Shown here piece after piece: positions 19,419 through 27,989 of a stretch of 64,000 nucleotides of DNA. The stretch is from [Clostridium] aminophilum DSM 10710 (lineage in GTDB: Bacteria; Bacillota; Clostridia; Lachnospirales; Lachnospiraceae). Every line of letters begins with the position of its first letter. Position 1 is the first letter of the stretch. The notes beneath the pieces were generated by a model. That model ran no database searches, was not told where the DNA came from, and saw only the letters and a program-made list of their open reading frames with translations. The position numbers and the translations under genes were made by a program. The stretch is taken from contig NZ_JONJ01000009.1 of the NCBI RefSeq assembly GCF_000711825.1, positions 85,592 through 149,591 on the forward strand, written 5' to 3'.

Positions 19419-19535
19419 TTTCGGCACGAATGCCGTTTTTGTTCGATCGCGCTTCCGATTCGGCACGGATGCCGTTCTTGTTCGATCGCGCTTCCGATTC
19501 GGCACGGACTGCCGTTTTGTTCGATCGCACTTCCG
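19419..19535. repeat. Three tandem 39-bp repeats in the plsX leader
   Basis: The plus-strand unit begins TTCGGCACGRATGCCGTT and ends TTCGATCGCRCTTCCGA. Three copies stand head to tail just upstream of the plsX ribosome binding site. Each holds a small inverted repeat (CGGCA/TGCCG) and a TTCGATCG element. The unit is 13 codons long and so stays open in the plsX frame, but the family start lies downstream, so it is probably untranslated leader. Confidence 0.85.
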
Positions 19536-19578
19536 ATCGTAAAATCAGTTATTACTATACTAAAGATTGGATTTGAAA

Positions 19579-20436
19579 TCAACAAGATAGAAATGTTCTG
19601 ATCCGTTCCAGTTCATTCTGTGCATCGAACCGGCCAAGATCATAGATTTCCTGCAGTTTCACCGGGTCCGCTTCCACCCGTCCGATGCGGAGAGGTCGGC
19701 TCGGGCGGATCAGGCAGATCTCCCCTTTTTCCGCCATTTTCTCAATATCCTGTACTTCGCGGTTATAATGCGCAAAACGCAGGCGGAGCTGTTTTGCAAA
19801 TTCCGGATATCTCCGGTAGAAGTTTCCCGGAAGCCACCACGCACCGGCTTTTTTCCGGTATCCCTGATCGCGGGTGAGCACCACCACGTTCCGGGCAAAA
19901 CCCAGCCGGCGGAACGCCCGCACGGGAATCGAATCTGTGCATCCGCCATCCATATACTTCTGACCGTTCCACTCCACCGGCCTCGAGATGTAGGGCAATG
20001 TCGCCGACGCGCGGAGAACATCGATTCCCTCGTGCAGATCCTCGACCCGGATCAGCTCGGATTTCCCCGTTTCCATGTTGCTGCACCCGCAGTAGAACTC
20101 CATGGGGTTCTTCCGGAACGCCTCGTAGTCAAACGGATCCAGTTTGTCCGGCAGCTCATGGTAGCTGAAATCCACGCCGACGAAATCCCCGGTCAGGAAG
20201 AAATTCCGCATACTCATAAAGCGCTTGTCCTGACCAAAGCGTTTATAATACCGAATGCTCCGCCCGTTCTGTCCGGATGCGAAAGAGGTTCCCATGATCG
20301 CGCCCGCCGAGACACCGACCAGACCGTCAAAAGTGATCCCGTTCTCCATCAGCACATCGAGGACGCCGGCAGTATACATGCCGCGCATTCCGCCGCCTTC
20401 CAGTACGATTCCGTTTTTTGTCTTCTTCTCTTCCAT
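19579..20436 (-). CDS. Patatin-like phospholipase family protein
   Basis: Serine hydrolase of the patatin/RssA group, probably acting on phospholipids or acyl esters in the cytoplasm. It shows the oxyanion-hole motif GGGMRG (near residue 14), the nucleophile elbow GVSAG, and the catalytic Asp in YMDGGCTDSIP. The start at 20436 (MEEKKTKNGIVLEGGG) has AAAGGA upstream; a longer frame adds 32 unconserved residues. The protein is 285 residues. It lies between rpmF and plsX, a lipid-synthesis neighbourhood. The substrate is unknown. Confidence 0.88.
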   Translation of the reverse strand: MEEKKTKNGIVLEGGGMRGMYTAGVLDVLMENGITFDGLVGVSAGAIMGTSFASGQNGRSIRYYKRFGQDKRFMSMRNFFLTGDFVGVDFSYHELPDKLDPFDYEAFRKNPMEFYCGCSNMETGKSELIRVEDLHEGIDVLRASATLPYISRPVEWNGQKYMDGGCTDSIPVRAFRRLGFARNVVVLTRDQGYRKKAGAWWLPGNFYRRYPEFAKQLRLRFAHYNREVQDIEKMAEKGEICLIRPSRPLRIGRVEADPVKLQEIYDLGRFDAQNELERIRTFLSC

Positions 20437-20546
20437 GATCCGATGTCCTTTCTGCATTGATGCGATTCCTTCTGCAATAATATAATATTTTGAACTAATT
20501 TTCCACTCGAAGGAATCCTGCTGCAGGTACACCCCGCGGAGCGTTT

Positions 20547-20589
20547 ATTATGTCAAAAGGACTTGTGAAACGCTTTTCTTTGACATAAT
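20547..20589. repeat. 11-bp inverted repeat upstream of the patatin gene
   Basis: ATTATGTCAAA at 20547-20557 is perfectly repeated in reverse complement at 20579-20589 (TTTGACATAAT), separated by 21 nt. It lies about 110 nt upstream of the lipase start. It could be an operator or the lower part of a hairpin just below the rpmF terminator. Confidence 0.55.
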
Positions 20590-20590
20590 G

Positions 20591-20623
20591 AAAGGACCCC
20601 CGGTGCGCACCAGGGGTCCCTTT
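20591..20623 (-). terminator. Intrinsic terminator of rpmF
   Basis: AAAGGACCCC pairs with GGGGTCCCTTT around the palindrome GGTGCGCACC, giving a very stable stem. On the minus strand it is followed by TTTCATTATG. It lies 33 nt after the rpmF stop. Confidence 0.8.
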
Positions 20624-20655
20624 ATTGATCTTCGCGAAGAATTGATATTCGTTAA

Positions 20656-20838
20656 TTAGTCCTCGACTCTAACGATCTCTTTCTTGTTGTAAGTACCGCA
20701 AGCCTTGCAGACTCTGTGCGGCATCATAAGAGCTCCGCACTTCGGGCATTTAACCAGAGTAGATGCTTTCATCTTCCAGTTAGCTCTGCGACGATCTCTT
20801 CTTCCCTTAGAAGACTTGTTCTTCGGACAGATAGACAT
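20656..20838 (-). CDS. rpmF: 50S ribosomal protein L32
   Basis: Small zinc-ribbon ribosomal protein of 60 residues. The N-terminus MSICPKNKSSKGRRDRRRAN and the two zinc pairs KCPKCG and CKACG are typical. The start at 20838 is fixed by AAGGAGGTG upstream. A near-consensus promoter stands 36 nt further up. It usually sits next to fatty-acid genes (plsX, acpP), as here. Confidence 0.97.
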   Translation of the reverse strand: MSICPKNKSSKGRRDRRRANWKMKASTLVKCPKCGALMMPHRVCKACGTYNKKEIVRVED

Positions 20839-20873
20839 GACTACACCTCCTTTTTCGAAAAACACTGTTGTTG

Positions 20874-20902
20874 ATTATAGCTACTATAAAACAGTTTGTC
20901 AA
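20874..20902 (-). promoter_or_regulatory. Sigma-A-type promoter of rpmF
   Basis: On the minus strand TTGACA and TATAAT are both perfect consensus hexamers separated by exactly 17 nt. The rpmF ribosome binding site follows downstream. A strong housekeeping promoter is expected for a ribosomal protein gene. Confidence 0.85.
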
Positions 20903-20976
20903 CAAAAATCTGTGAGGGATTACCCGTTTTTTGCTCCATCGGAAGTTTGAAACACCGCTTCCAATGGAACAGAAAA

Positions 20977-21007
20977 CCGCGCAGACCCGGAAACCGGATC
21001 CGCGCGG
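20977..21007 (-). terminator. Intrinsic terminator of ackA
   Basis: On the minus strand CCGCGC, an inner CCGG/CCGG and GCGCGG form a long GC-rich stem followed by TTTTCTG. It lies 31 nt after the ackA stop. A second hairpin at 20937-20968 follows without a U-tract. Confidence 0.75.
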
Positions 21008-21037
21008 AAAAATCACGTTATCCTGCTTTCACAGAGA

Positions 21038-22228
21038 TTACTTTACCAGTGCCAGGGTATCTCTTGCGATTGCAAGCTCCTCATTGGTCGGAACGAGAAG
21101 AAGCTTAACCTTGGAAGCGTCGGTGGAGATGATTCTCTCCTCGCCGCGTACATTGTTCTTCTCCTTGTCAAGCTCAGCGCCGAGATATGTGAGATGTGCG
21201 CAGACATTCTCTCTCATCTCGATGTTGTTCTCACCGATACCTGCGGTAAATGCGATCGCATCAACACCGTTCATCGCTGCAGCGTATGCGCCGATGTACT
21301 TGATTACTCTGTAATCGAATACGTCAAGAGCAAGCTGTGCTCTCTTGTTGCCCTTTGCAGCAGCATCGCCGAGGTCACGGCCGTCGCTGGATACGCCGGA
21401 GATTCCGAGCATACCGGACTTCTTGTTCAGAACGTTGTTCATACCCTCGAGATCAAGTCCTTCCTTCTTGCCGACGAACTCGATGATAGCCGGATCGATG
21501 TCTCCGGAACGGGTACCCATTACAAAACCCTCCAGCGGAGTAAGGCCCATGGAAGTATCAACAGACTTGCCGTGATCAACCGCGCAGATGGAAGCGCCGT
21601 TGCCGAGGTGGCAAACGATGATCTTCAGATCTTCCGGCTTCTTTCCGAGCATCTTGGCAGCCTCTGCAGATACGAATCTGTGAGATGTTCCGTGGAAACC
21701 GTATCTTCTTACCTGATACTTCTCATAGTACTCGTGCGGAAGGCCGTATGTGTAAGCAACCTCCGGCATGGTCTGATGGAAAGCGGTATCAAATACAGCA
21801 ACGTTCGGAACGCCCGGCATAAGCTTCTGGCAGGTACGGATACCGATCAGGTTTGCCGGGTTGTGAAGCGGAGCAAGATCGTTGCACTCTTCGATTGCCT
21901 TCATCGCTGCGTCATCGATCAGGCAGGAAGCGGTGAACTTCTCTCCGCCGTGAACGACACGGTGACCTACCGCATTGATCTCTGCAAGGCTCTTGACAAC
22001 GCCGGTCTTCTCACCGGTCAGTGCAGCAAGAACAGCAGAAATTGCCTCGTTGTGTGTCGGCATTGCGATCTCAGACTTCTCCTTCTCGCCGCCTGCCGGC
22101 TGATAGGTCAGAACACCGTCGATACCGATTCTCTCGCAAAGACCCTTTGCCAGAACTTCCTCGGAATCGGAGTTGATCAGCTGATACTTCAGGGAAGAGC
22201 TTCCGCAGTTGATAACAAGAATATTCAT
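21038..22228 (-). CDS. ackA: Acetate kinase
   Basis: Interconverts acetyl phosphate + ADP and acetate + ATP, giving ATP in fermentation. ASKHA-fold motifs: [13 protein letters not shown] at the N-terminus, [26 protein letters not shown], and [14 protein letters not shown] [13 protein letters not shown]. The length of 396 is standard. It follows pta after 138 nt containing a stable hairpin. Confidence 0.98.
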   Translation of the reverse strand: MNILVINCGSSSLKYQLINSDSEEVLAKGLCERIGIDGVLTYQPAGGEKEKSEIAMPTHNEAISAVLAALTGEKTGVVKSLAEINAVGHRVVHGGEKFTASCLIDDAAMKAIEECNDLAPLHNPANLIGIRTCQKLMPGVPNVAVFDTAFHQTMPEVAYTYGLPHEYYEKYQVRRYGFHGTSHRFVSAEAAKMLGKKPEDLKIIVCHLGNGASICAVDHGKSVDTSMGLTPLEGFVMGTRSGDIDPAIIEFVGKKEGLDLEGMNNVLNKKSGMLGISGVSSDGRDLGDAAAKGNKRAQLALDVFDYRVIKYIGAYAAAMNGVDAIAFTAGIGENNIEMRENVCAHLTYLGAELDKEKNNVRGEERIISTDASKVKLLLVPTNEELAIARDTLALVK

Positions 22229-22255
22229 TTTTTTACCTCGCTGTGCGTTAATATG

Positions 22256-22281
22256 CCCGCGCAGGAAGGAGCCTGCGCGGG
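22256..22281 (-). promoter_or_regulatory. Intercistronic hairpin between pta and ackA
   Basis: A perfect 10-bp stem CCCGCGCAGG/CCTGCGCGGG with a 6-nt loop and no U-tract. It is more likely an mRNA stabilising or processing element in the pta-ackA transcript than a terminator. Confidence 0.55.
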
Positions 22282-22366
22282 ACGTTATTTATGAAAAAAG
22301 ATTTTCACGAAACCCTTTTTCGATTTCACTAATAAATGATGGAAGCAACGGAACCGCGCTCCTTAA

Positions 22367-23365
22367 TTACTTCGCCATCTGTGCCTGAACTGCTGTCATG
22401 GCAACAACGCCGACGATATCGTCTGCAAAGCAGCCTCTGGACAGATCGTTAACCGGCATGGACAGACCCTGAAGAACCGGGCCGTATGCATTTGCCTTTG
22501 CCAGTCTCTGAACCAGCTTGTAACCGATGTTTCCTGCCTCGAGGGACGGGAATACCAGAGTATTTGCCTTGCCGGCAACCGGAGACTCCGGAGCCTTCAG
22601 TGCAGCTACAGTCGGATCAAGAGCGGCATCGAGCTGAAGCTCACCGTCGAGAGCAACCTCCGGGAACTTCTCGTGAGCGATCTTAACGCCTTCCTGAACC
22701 TTGGTTACATCATCATGCTTTGCGCTTCCGTAGGAAGAGTAGGAAAGCATTGCAACCTTCGGCTCTGCGCCGATAAAGCTCTTGAAGGACTCAGCGGAAA
22801 GACCTGCGATCTCAGCAAGCTTTGCGCCGTCGAAGTCGGTGTTAACTGCGCAGTCAGCAAATACGAAGCGGCCGTTCTCACCGTATTCACAGTTCGGAAC
22901 CTCGACAACGAAGAAACCGGATACGGAAGAGATTCCCGGTTTTGTCTTCAGAAGCTGCAGTGCCGGTCTGATGGTGTTACCGGTGGAGTGGCATGCGCCG
23001 GATACAACGCCGTCCGCATCGCCGCACTTGCACATAAGGCAAGCATAGTACATGTAATCAGCCATCATCTGCTTCTCAGCATCTTCCGGTGTAAGACCCT
23101 TCTTTGCTCTGAGCTCGCAGAACTTGTCGATATATTTCTGTCTATTCGGATCAGTTGCCGGATCGATTACGGTGATACCGTTGGTATCATAATCCTTTCC
23201 ATGCTCTGCAGCCTGCTCCGGTGTAGCAAGAATGACGATATTTGCAACGCCTTCCTTAACGATCTTAACAGCTGCCTCCCAGGTTCTGTGATCCATGTAC
23301 TCCGGAAGAACGATCGTCTTCTTGTCAGCCTTTGCTTTTGCAATCATCTCATCAATAAATGCCAT
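22367..23365 (-). CDS. pta: Phosphate acetyltransferase
   Basis: Converts acetyl-CoA and phosphate to acetyl phosphate; works with AckA. Family blocks include KTIVLPE near the start, VSGACHSTGNTIRPALQ, FVFADCAVNTDFD and NTLVFPSLEAGNIGYKL. The ATG at 23365 is chosen: AAAGGAG stands 10 nt upstream, while the TTG three codons earlier is too close to it. The product is 332 residues. A promoter is visible upstream. Transcribed away from tmcAL, whose enzyme uses the acetate this pathway makes. Confidence 0.97.
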   Translation of the reverse strand: MAFIDEMIAKAKADKKTIVLPEYMDHRTWEAAVKIVKEGVANIVILATPEQAAEHGKDYDTNGITVIDPATDPNRQKYIDKFCELRAKKGLTPEDAEKQMMADYMYYACLMCKCGDADGVVSGACHSTGNTIRPALQLLKTKPGISSVSGFFVVEVPNCEYGENGRFVFADCAVNTDFDGAKLAEIAGLSAESFKSFIGAEPKVAMLSYSSYGSAKHDDVTKVQEGVKIAHEKFPEVALDGELQLDAALDPTVAALKAPESPVAGKANTLVFPSLEAGNIGYKLVQRLAKANAYGPVLQGLSMPVNDLSRGCFADDIVGVVAMTAVQAQMAK

Positions 23366-23409
23366 TGTAGTCAAACTCCTTTCGCGAGTGTGAAAATTTT
23401 TCCTGATCT

Positions 23410-23438
23410 ATTATATACCGCAAAAATACAACGTACAA
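23410..23438 (-). promoter_or_regulatory. Promoter of pta-ackA
   Basis: Minus-strand TTGTAC, 17 nt, TATAAT, upstream of the pta ribosome site. Confidence 0.7.
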
Positions 23439-23591
23439 GGCTAAAACGTAAGAAAAAAGAAAGACATTTATTTAACAGGTCCAAAAAATATCCGGTGTTT
23501 TCACCGTTTTTCCGGTGTTCCGCGCCCGCCGTTCGCCTCTCTTCCCCCCTTCCGGGCCGTTTCCGTCCGCCTGTCCGGATCCGCGGAAATG

Positions 23592-23621
23592 TTGACATTA
23601 CGGGATTTCGCCACGTATAGT
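23592..23621 (+). promoter_or_regulatory. Promoter of tmcAL
   Basis: TTGACA and TATAGT with an 18-nt spacer on the plus strand, about 125 nt upstream of the tmcAL ATG and divergent from the pta promoter. Confidence 0.65.
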
Positions 23622-23639
23622 AGAGTCATCATTGAAAAT

Positions 23640-23695
23640 GATCCCTTCCCACGGCAAAGGAACGGTCTCTACGGCCGTGCCGGAAGGATCTTTTT
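23640..23695 (+). promoter_or_regulatory. Hairpin with T5 tail in the tmcAL leader, possible attenuator
   Basis: GATCCCTTCC-CACGGC pairs, with small bulges, with GCCGTGCCGGAAGGATC and is followed directly by TTTTT. It lies between the tmcAL promoter and gene, with no gene upstream on this strand that would need a terminator. This suggests conditional termination; the signal is unknown. Confidence 0.45.
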
Positions 23696-23746
23696 CGCCG
23701 AAATTTTTCATTTGAACTGAAAAAAATACATTCCGGAGGAACTTCC

Positions 23747-25105
23747 ATGAAGATTACAGGCATCATCGCCGAATACAATCCCTTCCACGCGGGGCACGCT
23801 TATCAGATCGCCGAGGCAAGACGGCGGTCCGATGCAGATGCTGTCTGTGTCATCCTGAGTCCGTCCTGGGTTCAGCGCGGGGAGCCGGCGGTCTTTCGCC
23901 GCAGTGCGCGCGTAGAAATGGCACTCGCCGGCGGCGCGGACATTGTCCTTGAGATGCCGGCTCCGTTTGCGACTGCGGCCGCGCCGGACTTTGCCTTCTG
24001 GGGCACCTCTGTCCTCACCGGAATCGGCTGCGACGCGCTCTCTTTCGGATGTGAAAATGATGACGCCGCGCTTCTTCAGACGGCAGCCCGGATTCTTGCA
24101 GAAGAGCCGGAACCGTTCGGCACGCTTCTGCGGGAAGGCCTGAAAAAGGGCCTCTCCTACCCTGCGGCACGTGAAGCTGCTTTTTCCGGATATCTGTCCG
24201 GGGCGGCTACGTCGGGAACAAAAGATCTGTCCTCCGGATCGCCGTGTTCCGGACGCCTGCACCGGCTGCTCTCCGAATCCAACAATATTCTGGCGCTTGA
24301 GTACTGTGCCTCGCTCGCCCGTCAGAACCGAAACACAGAGATCATCCCGATTCGCCGTCTCGGGGCTTCCTATAATGAGACCGTTCTTCCGGATTTTTCA
24401 GGAGAAGTCGGCGCTCTGTCTCCGGACGGAAATGCGCCCTTTGTCTCTGCCATGGCGATCCGGAACCGTCTGAAGGAATCTCCAACGGCTCCGTCGGAAG
24501 TCCTTCGCCGCTTCGTTCCGGAGGAAGTTTTTTCACGGATGGAACGGGAAACACCCCTCTTCCCGGAGGACTTTTCCGATCTTCTCCAGTACGCGATTCT
24601 CCGGTCGGACCGGGATTCTCTCCTCTCGATCAGTGATGTCGGCGAAGAAATCGCCGGGCGGATCCATTCCGCCTCGCCGGACTTCCGCTCTTTCCACGAC
24701 TGGATTGATCTACTGAAAGTCCGTCAGTTTACATATACCCGGATCTCCCGCGCTCTGACCCACATTCTCCTCGGAATCCGTACCGCTGAAATCATGAACT
24801 GGAAAGAACGTCCGGATACCGGATATGCCAGAATTCTCGGTTTCCGCCGGGAAGCCTCCCCGGTGCTCCGCGAACTGAAAAAACGGACTTCCATTCCGAT
24901 AATCACCAGACCGGCAGACTGCTTCCGAACACTTTCGCCGGCGGCACGTTCCCTCTTTGAGAAGAATACCGCCTGCGAGCACATTTACCGGACGGTACTG
25001 ACATCAAAAAATCGCGCCGCCGGAATACCGGAAGCGCGATTTGAAAATGAATACCGGATCGGGCCGGTCATTTATGATTCCACCGGAAATGGCATCTTGG
25101 GCTGA
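23747..25105 (+). CDS. tmcAL: tRNA(Met) cytidine acetate ligase
   Basis: Nucleotidyltransferase-fold enzyme (YlbM/UPF0348) that activates acetate with ATP and forms N4-acetylcytidine at the wobble base of elongator tRNA-Met. The diagnostic N-terminus IIAEYNPFHAGHAYQI contains the HxGH motif, and SWVQRGEPAVFRR follows. The product is 452 residues, slightly longer than the ~400 usual. GGAGG stands 9 nt before the ATG. It is divergent from pta-ackA, the source of its substrate acetate. It is the only backbone gene on the plus strand in the left half. Confidence 0.93.
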   Translation: MKITGIIAEYNPFHAGHAYQIAEARRRSDADAVCVILSPSWVQRGEPAVFRRSARVEMALAGGADIVLEMPAPFATAAAPDFAFWGTSVLTGIGCDALSFGCENDDAALLQTAARILAEEPEPFGTLLREGLKKGLSYPAAREAAFSGYLSGAATSGTKDLSSGSPCSGRLHRLLSESNNILALEYCASLARQNRNTEIIPIRRLGASYNETVLPDFSGEVGALSPDGNAPFVSAMAIRNRLKESPTAPSEVLRRFVPEEVFSRMERETPLFPEDFSDLLQYAILRSDRDSLLSISDVGEEIAGRIHSASPDFRSFHDWIDLLKVRQFTYTRISRALTHILLGIRTAEIMNWKERPDTGYARILGFRREASPVLRELKKRTSIPIITRPADCFRTLSPAARSLFEKNTACEHIYRTVLTSKNRAAGIPEARFENEYRIGPVIYDSTGNGILG

Positions 25106-25161
25106 TCCGGAGAGTTCCGTCATGAGAAACCCGGACACTGACCGAAATCTGCGCGCCCCCC

Positions 25162-25257
25162 TGCAGGCTTCTGGCGTTCAGAACTCACAGATGATATACC
25201 TTCAAGCCTGCGGATCTCCGTGTCCCATGCAGGCATCCGGCGTTCAGGACTCACAAA
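25162..25257. repeat. Imperfect 30-bp direct repeat between tmcAL and the ABM gene
   Basis: TGCAGGCTTCTGGCGTTCAG... (25162-25191) and TGCAGGCATCCGGCGTTCAG... (25228-25257) match at most positions, including the ACTCACA end. No gene is seen in this spacer. Confidence 0.6.
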
Positions 25258-25269
25258 CGACAATGCACC

Positions 25270-25554
25270 TCAGATCTCAAACTTTTCAACGACGGTGTCG
25301 TCGACAAACGGTCCCTTGAGTTCTCCGATTCTCGCAAAATGGGGCTGTGTTCCATGCACTGCGAGCGCTTCGGCATCCCGCCACTTTTCAACGAGAAGAA
25401 TTTCATCGCAGCCATCCGCCGGGAAGTAATAATCGTATTTGATGTTTCCGTCCTCCGCGCGGCATGCTGCCCCGATGCCTTCCGCATCAATCGCTTCCAG
25501 GAACTTCTTGCCCATCCCGGGTTTGCATTTGTAGGTCACGTTCAGAATGATCAT
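25270..25554 (-). CDS. Antibiotic biosynthesis monooxygenase (ABM)-domain protein
   Basis: Small dimeric ferredoxin-like fold protein of 94 residues. The start at 25554 (MIILNVTYKCKPGM) has a purine-rich AAAGGTGAG upstream; the frame is open 24 codons further but without family similarity. Seen: the N-terminal strand, FLEAIDAEGIGAACRAEDGN, YDYYFP, EILLVEKW and HGTQPHF, as in the YgiN-like group of quinol monooxygenases. The substrate is unknown. It stands alone, convergent with tmcAL. Confidence 0.82.
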   Translation of the reverse strand: MIILNVTYKCKPGMGKKFLEAIDAEGIGAACRAEDGNIKYDYYFPADGCDEILLVEKWRDAEALAVHGTQPHFARIGELKGPFVDDTVVEKFEI

Positions 25555-25709
25555 CTTCTTCTCACCTTTCCTTTGTCGCACCACCCCCGACGGAATTCCG
25601 CGGCGGCGTTCTCCGGTCTCTTTCAATTTATCATCTTATCGCCGCCGGATTACTCTGATCATCATCAGAACAGTCCAGCTAAAAATCGCATCATACGGTC
25701 TGACTCTCA

Positions 25710-26045
25710 TCAGCGCTCGAATTTAAAATAAACGATCACCGACTCGTGATCCCGGTGAATCCAGACAGCATTGTCGTCGCCCTCATCCGCAGCAAGCTCG
25801 CAGATCTCATATCGCCCGTACTCGTGACCGGCCTCGCCTTTTTTCCCGTGCTCCGCGCTGCTGCCGAAATCACCTTTCTGGAAAGAGCACACCGCATCGA
25901 TGATCTTCTGAATGCTGTCGCCTTCAAAGAAAACTTCGCGGATTCCGCGGGACAGATACACATTATCGCCATTGATCATGCCGTAAAGCGCGGTTCCGGT
26001 TCTTCTTTTCTTCACATATTCTTTTACTTCGTTGAAATCCTTCAT
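25710..26045 (-). CDS. Conserved small protein of unknown function
   Basis: The 111-residue soluble acidic protein is not recognised. It begins MKDFNEVKEYVKKRRTG, has a central glycine/histidine-rich acidic stretch and ends with a strand-rich VWIHRDHESVIVYFKFE. A clear GGGAGG ribosome site and backbone-like codon use support it being real. It follows the small genes at 26.1-26.5 kb with a short gap, possibly in one transcript. Confidence 0.6.
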   Translation of the reverse strand: MKDFNEVKEYVKKRRTGTALYGMINGDNVYLSRGIREVFFEGDSIQKIIDAVCSFQKGDFGSSAEHGKKGEAGHEYGRYEICELAADEGDDNAVWIHRDHESVIVYFKFER

Positions 26046-26066
26046 TCTGTACTCCTCCCGGTCATC

Positions 26067-26189
26067 TTATTTCGCCAGAAACCGGATTGATACATGTGTA
26101 TCCCGGCCTGCTCCTCTTCCTGTCGGATCCCCCATCCGGCCGATGTGCGGTTTCTGTCTTTCTTTCTTCATCATACCGCGAAGAAGCAT
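26067..26189 (-). CDS. Possible 40-residue basic peptide
   Basis: The ATG starts one base after the stop of the acidic-repeat reading (TAA-A-ATG). The peptide begins MLLRGMMKKERQKPH and is rich in Arg, Lys and Gly. There is no family match and no strong ribosome site. It may be a coupled small gene or just the open tail of another frame. Confidence 0.25.
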   Translation of the reverse strand: MLLRGMMKKERQKPHIGRMGDPTGRGAGRDTHVSIRFLAK

Positions 26190-26190
26190 T

Positions 26191-26483
26191 TTAAGCCAGC
26201 AAAATCTCCGTCTCACCGGCGCCGGAATCTTCTTCGTCTCCGGCGTCGGGCTGACCGGATTCGCCGGTATCGGAATTCTCTTCGTCTCCGGCGTCGGACT
26301 GGCCGGATTCAACGATGTCGGAATTCTCTTCGTCTCCGGCGTCCGTCTGACCGGATTCGACGATGTCGGAATCTTCGAGCGTTTCACGGCAGTCGCCAAC
26401 GCCTCACCGGTGCGTAGGATCTGACGAGTCAGCCGCGCAAATGAAACGACGGCGCCTGCAGAACCGTCTGCAAACGCCGCCAT
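26191..26483 (-). pseudogene. Frameshifted gene with three acidic 16-residue repeats
   Basis: The start MAAFADGSAGAVVSF is open in one frame to about 26385. A -1 shift at the GTGAAACGC site enters a second frame that encodes three 48-bp repeats of ENSDIVESGQ(T/S)DAGDEE type and then stops. Between repeat copies, base changes are largely synonymous in the acidic frame (GTC/GTT, GGT/GGC, GAC/GAT) but nearly all change residues in the uninterrupted frame, so the acidic reading looks like the selected one. Either a one-base deletion has broken the gene or frameshifting is used. The function is unknown. Confidence 0.5.
26224..26367. repeat. Three tandem 48-bp repeats
   Basis: Units at 26224-26271, 26272-26319 and 26320-26367, each starting GGAAT(C/T) and containing TTCGTCTCCGGCGTC, plus a partial fourth. 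On the minus strand they encode the acidic repeats described for the gene around them. Confidence 0.9.
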
Positions 26484-26547
26484 CACTTCATCTTCTTACA
26501 ATATCTGCAGCAACATTCATCGATATCCGCCGCGATATCCGGAACCG

Positions 26548-27918
26548 TCAGTTCTTAAACGAATGGATCGGTGCCGGGATACGGCCCTTCCGGCTGATAA
26601 ACTGCTCACAGCTGAACCTGTTGACTGGAATGATCGGTGCATAGCCGAGAAGGCCTCCGAACTCCGCCTGCTCTCCGACTTTCTTGCCGATAACCGGAAT
26701 CAGCCGGACTGCCGTGGTCTTCTGGTTGACCATACCGATGGCCGCCTCATCCGCGATCACGCCGGAGATCGTCGCCGCACTGGTATCCCCCGGGACCGCG
26801 ATCATATCAAGGCCCACCGAGCATACGCAGGTCATGGCCTCCAGCTTCTCGATTGTCAGCGCACCGCGGCTGACCGCATTGATCATCCCCTGATCCTCGC
26901 TGACCGGAATGAACGCGCCGCTGAGACCGCCCACATACGAGCAGGCCATGATGCCGCCCTTCTTCACCTGGTCATTCAGCATTGCCAGCGCTGCCGTCGT
27001 TCCCGGAGCACCGGTGGATTCCAGACCGATCTCCTCCAGAATATCCGACACGCTGTCGCCGATGGCCGGTGTCGGAGCAAGGGAGAGGTCAATGATGCCG
27101 AAGGGAACGCCGAGACGCTTCGACGCCTCCTGCGCAACAAGCTGTCCCACGCGGGTGATCTTAAACGCTGTCTTCTTGATGGTCTCGCACAGTTCCTCAA
27201 AGCCGCAGTCCCGCATCTCCGGTGTGCCGAGAACCGCCTTCATAACGCCCGGGCCGCTGACGCCGACATTGATGATATCATCCGCCTCGGTCACGCCGTG
27301 GAACGCGCCCGCCATGAACGGATTGTCGTCCGGCGCATTGCAGAAGATCACCAGCTTTGCACAGCCGAGAGAATCATTATCCTTCGTCAGCTCGGCGGTC
27401 TGCTTGACAATCTGTCCCATCAGACGGACTGCATCCATATTGATGCCGGTCTTGGTGGAGCCCACATTGACGCTGGAACATACAAAATCCGTGGTCGCAA
27501 GCGCCTGGGGGATGGAGCGGATCAGAAGTTCTTCCGCCGGTGTCATTCCCTTGTTGACCAGAGCGGAGTAACCGCCGATGAAATTGATGCCGATGGCCTT
27601 TGCCGCGCGGTCAAGAGTCTTTGCGATGGTCACAAAGTCCTCCGGCGTATGGCAGGCCGCTGCGCCGACCAGAGCAATGGGCGTCACGGACACCCTCTTA
27701 TTCACGATCGGAATTCCAAATTCTCTGGAGATCTCCTCTCCGGTCTGCACCAGTTTTCCGGCACGGTTCAGAATCTTGTTGTAGATCTTCTCATTCAGTC
27801 GGTCGAGATCACTGTCCGCACAGTCCAGGAGACTGATGCCCATCGTGATGGTGCGCACATCCAGTGTCTCGCCGGAGATCATATTGTTGGTCTCCATGAC
27901 TTCCTGCATACTAATCAT
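26548..27918 (-). CDS. UPF0210 / PFL-like (DUF711) family protein
   Basis: Conserved 456-residue protein related to a structural group of pyruvate-formate-lyase-like folds; its biochemical role is not established. Recognised by [15 protein letters not shown] near the start, [13 protein letters not shown] and the glycine-rich [22 protein letters not shown] precedes the ATG at 27918. It follows the UPF0237 ACT-domain gene by 71 nt. This ACT-UPF0210 pair is conserved across Firmicutes and suggests a small-molecule-regulated function. Confidence 0.92.
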   Translation of the reverse strand: MISMQEVMETNNMISGETLDVRTITMGISLLDCADSDLDRLNEKIYNKILNRAGKLVQTGEEISREFGIPIVNKRVSVTPIALVGAAACHTPEDFVTIAKTLDRAAKAIGINFIGGYSALVNKGMTPAEELLIRSIPQALATTDFVCSSVNVGSTKTGINMDAVRLMGQIVKQTAELTKDNDSLGCAKLVIFCNAPDDNPFMAGAFHGVTEADDIINVGVSGPGVMKAVLGTPEMRDCGFEELCETIKKTAFKITRVGQLVAQEASKRLGVPFGIIDLSLAPTPAIGDSVSDILEEIGLESTGAPGTTAALAMLNDQVKKGGIMACSYVGGLSGAFIPVSEDQGMINAVSRGALTIEKLEAMTCVCSVGLDMIAVPGDTSAATISGVIADEAAIGMVNQKTTAVRLIPVIGKKVGEQAEFGGLLGYAPIIPVNRFSCEQFISRKGRIPAPIHSFKN

Positions 27919-27989
27919 ATCTGTTTCCTCTTTTTGCTGTAAAATCAGTCCACTCGTTATTATACGTTATCGCACATCAAAGTCACTCA

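Noticed and set aside
20937..20968. Hairpin CCAT.GGAAG/CTTCC.ATGG as a second ackA terminator
   Set aside because: No U-tract follows on either strand; the hairpin at 20977-21007 with TTTT is the better terminator.
25162..25257. CRISPR array
   Set aside because: Only two imperfect repeats and no spacer series or cas genes; no CRISPR array is visible anywhere in the window.
26067..26486. Single uninterrupted 139-residue reading across the 48-bp repeats
   Set aside because: Differences between repeat copies are nearly all non-silent in this frame, whereas many are silent in the acidic frame, so it is unlikely to be the selected reading over the repeats.
26563..27942. 459-codon plus-strand frame
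   Set aside because: Antisense shadow of the UPF0210 gene.
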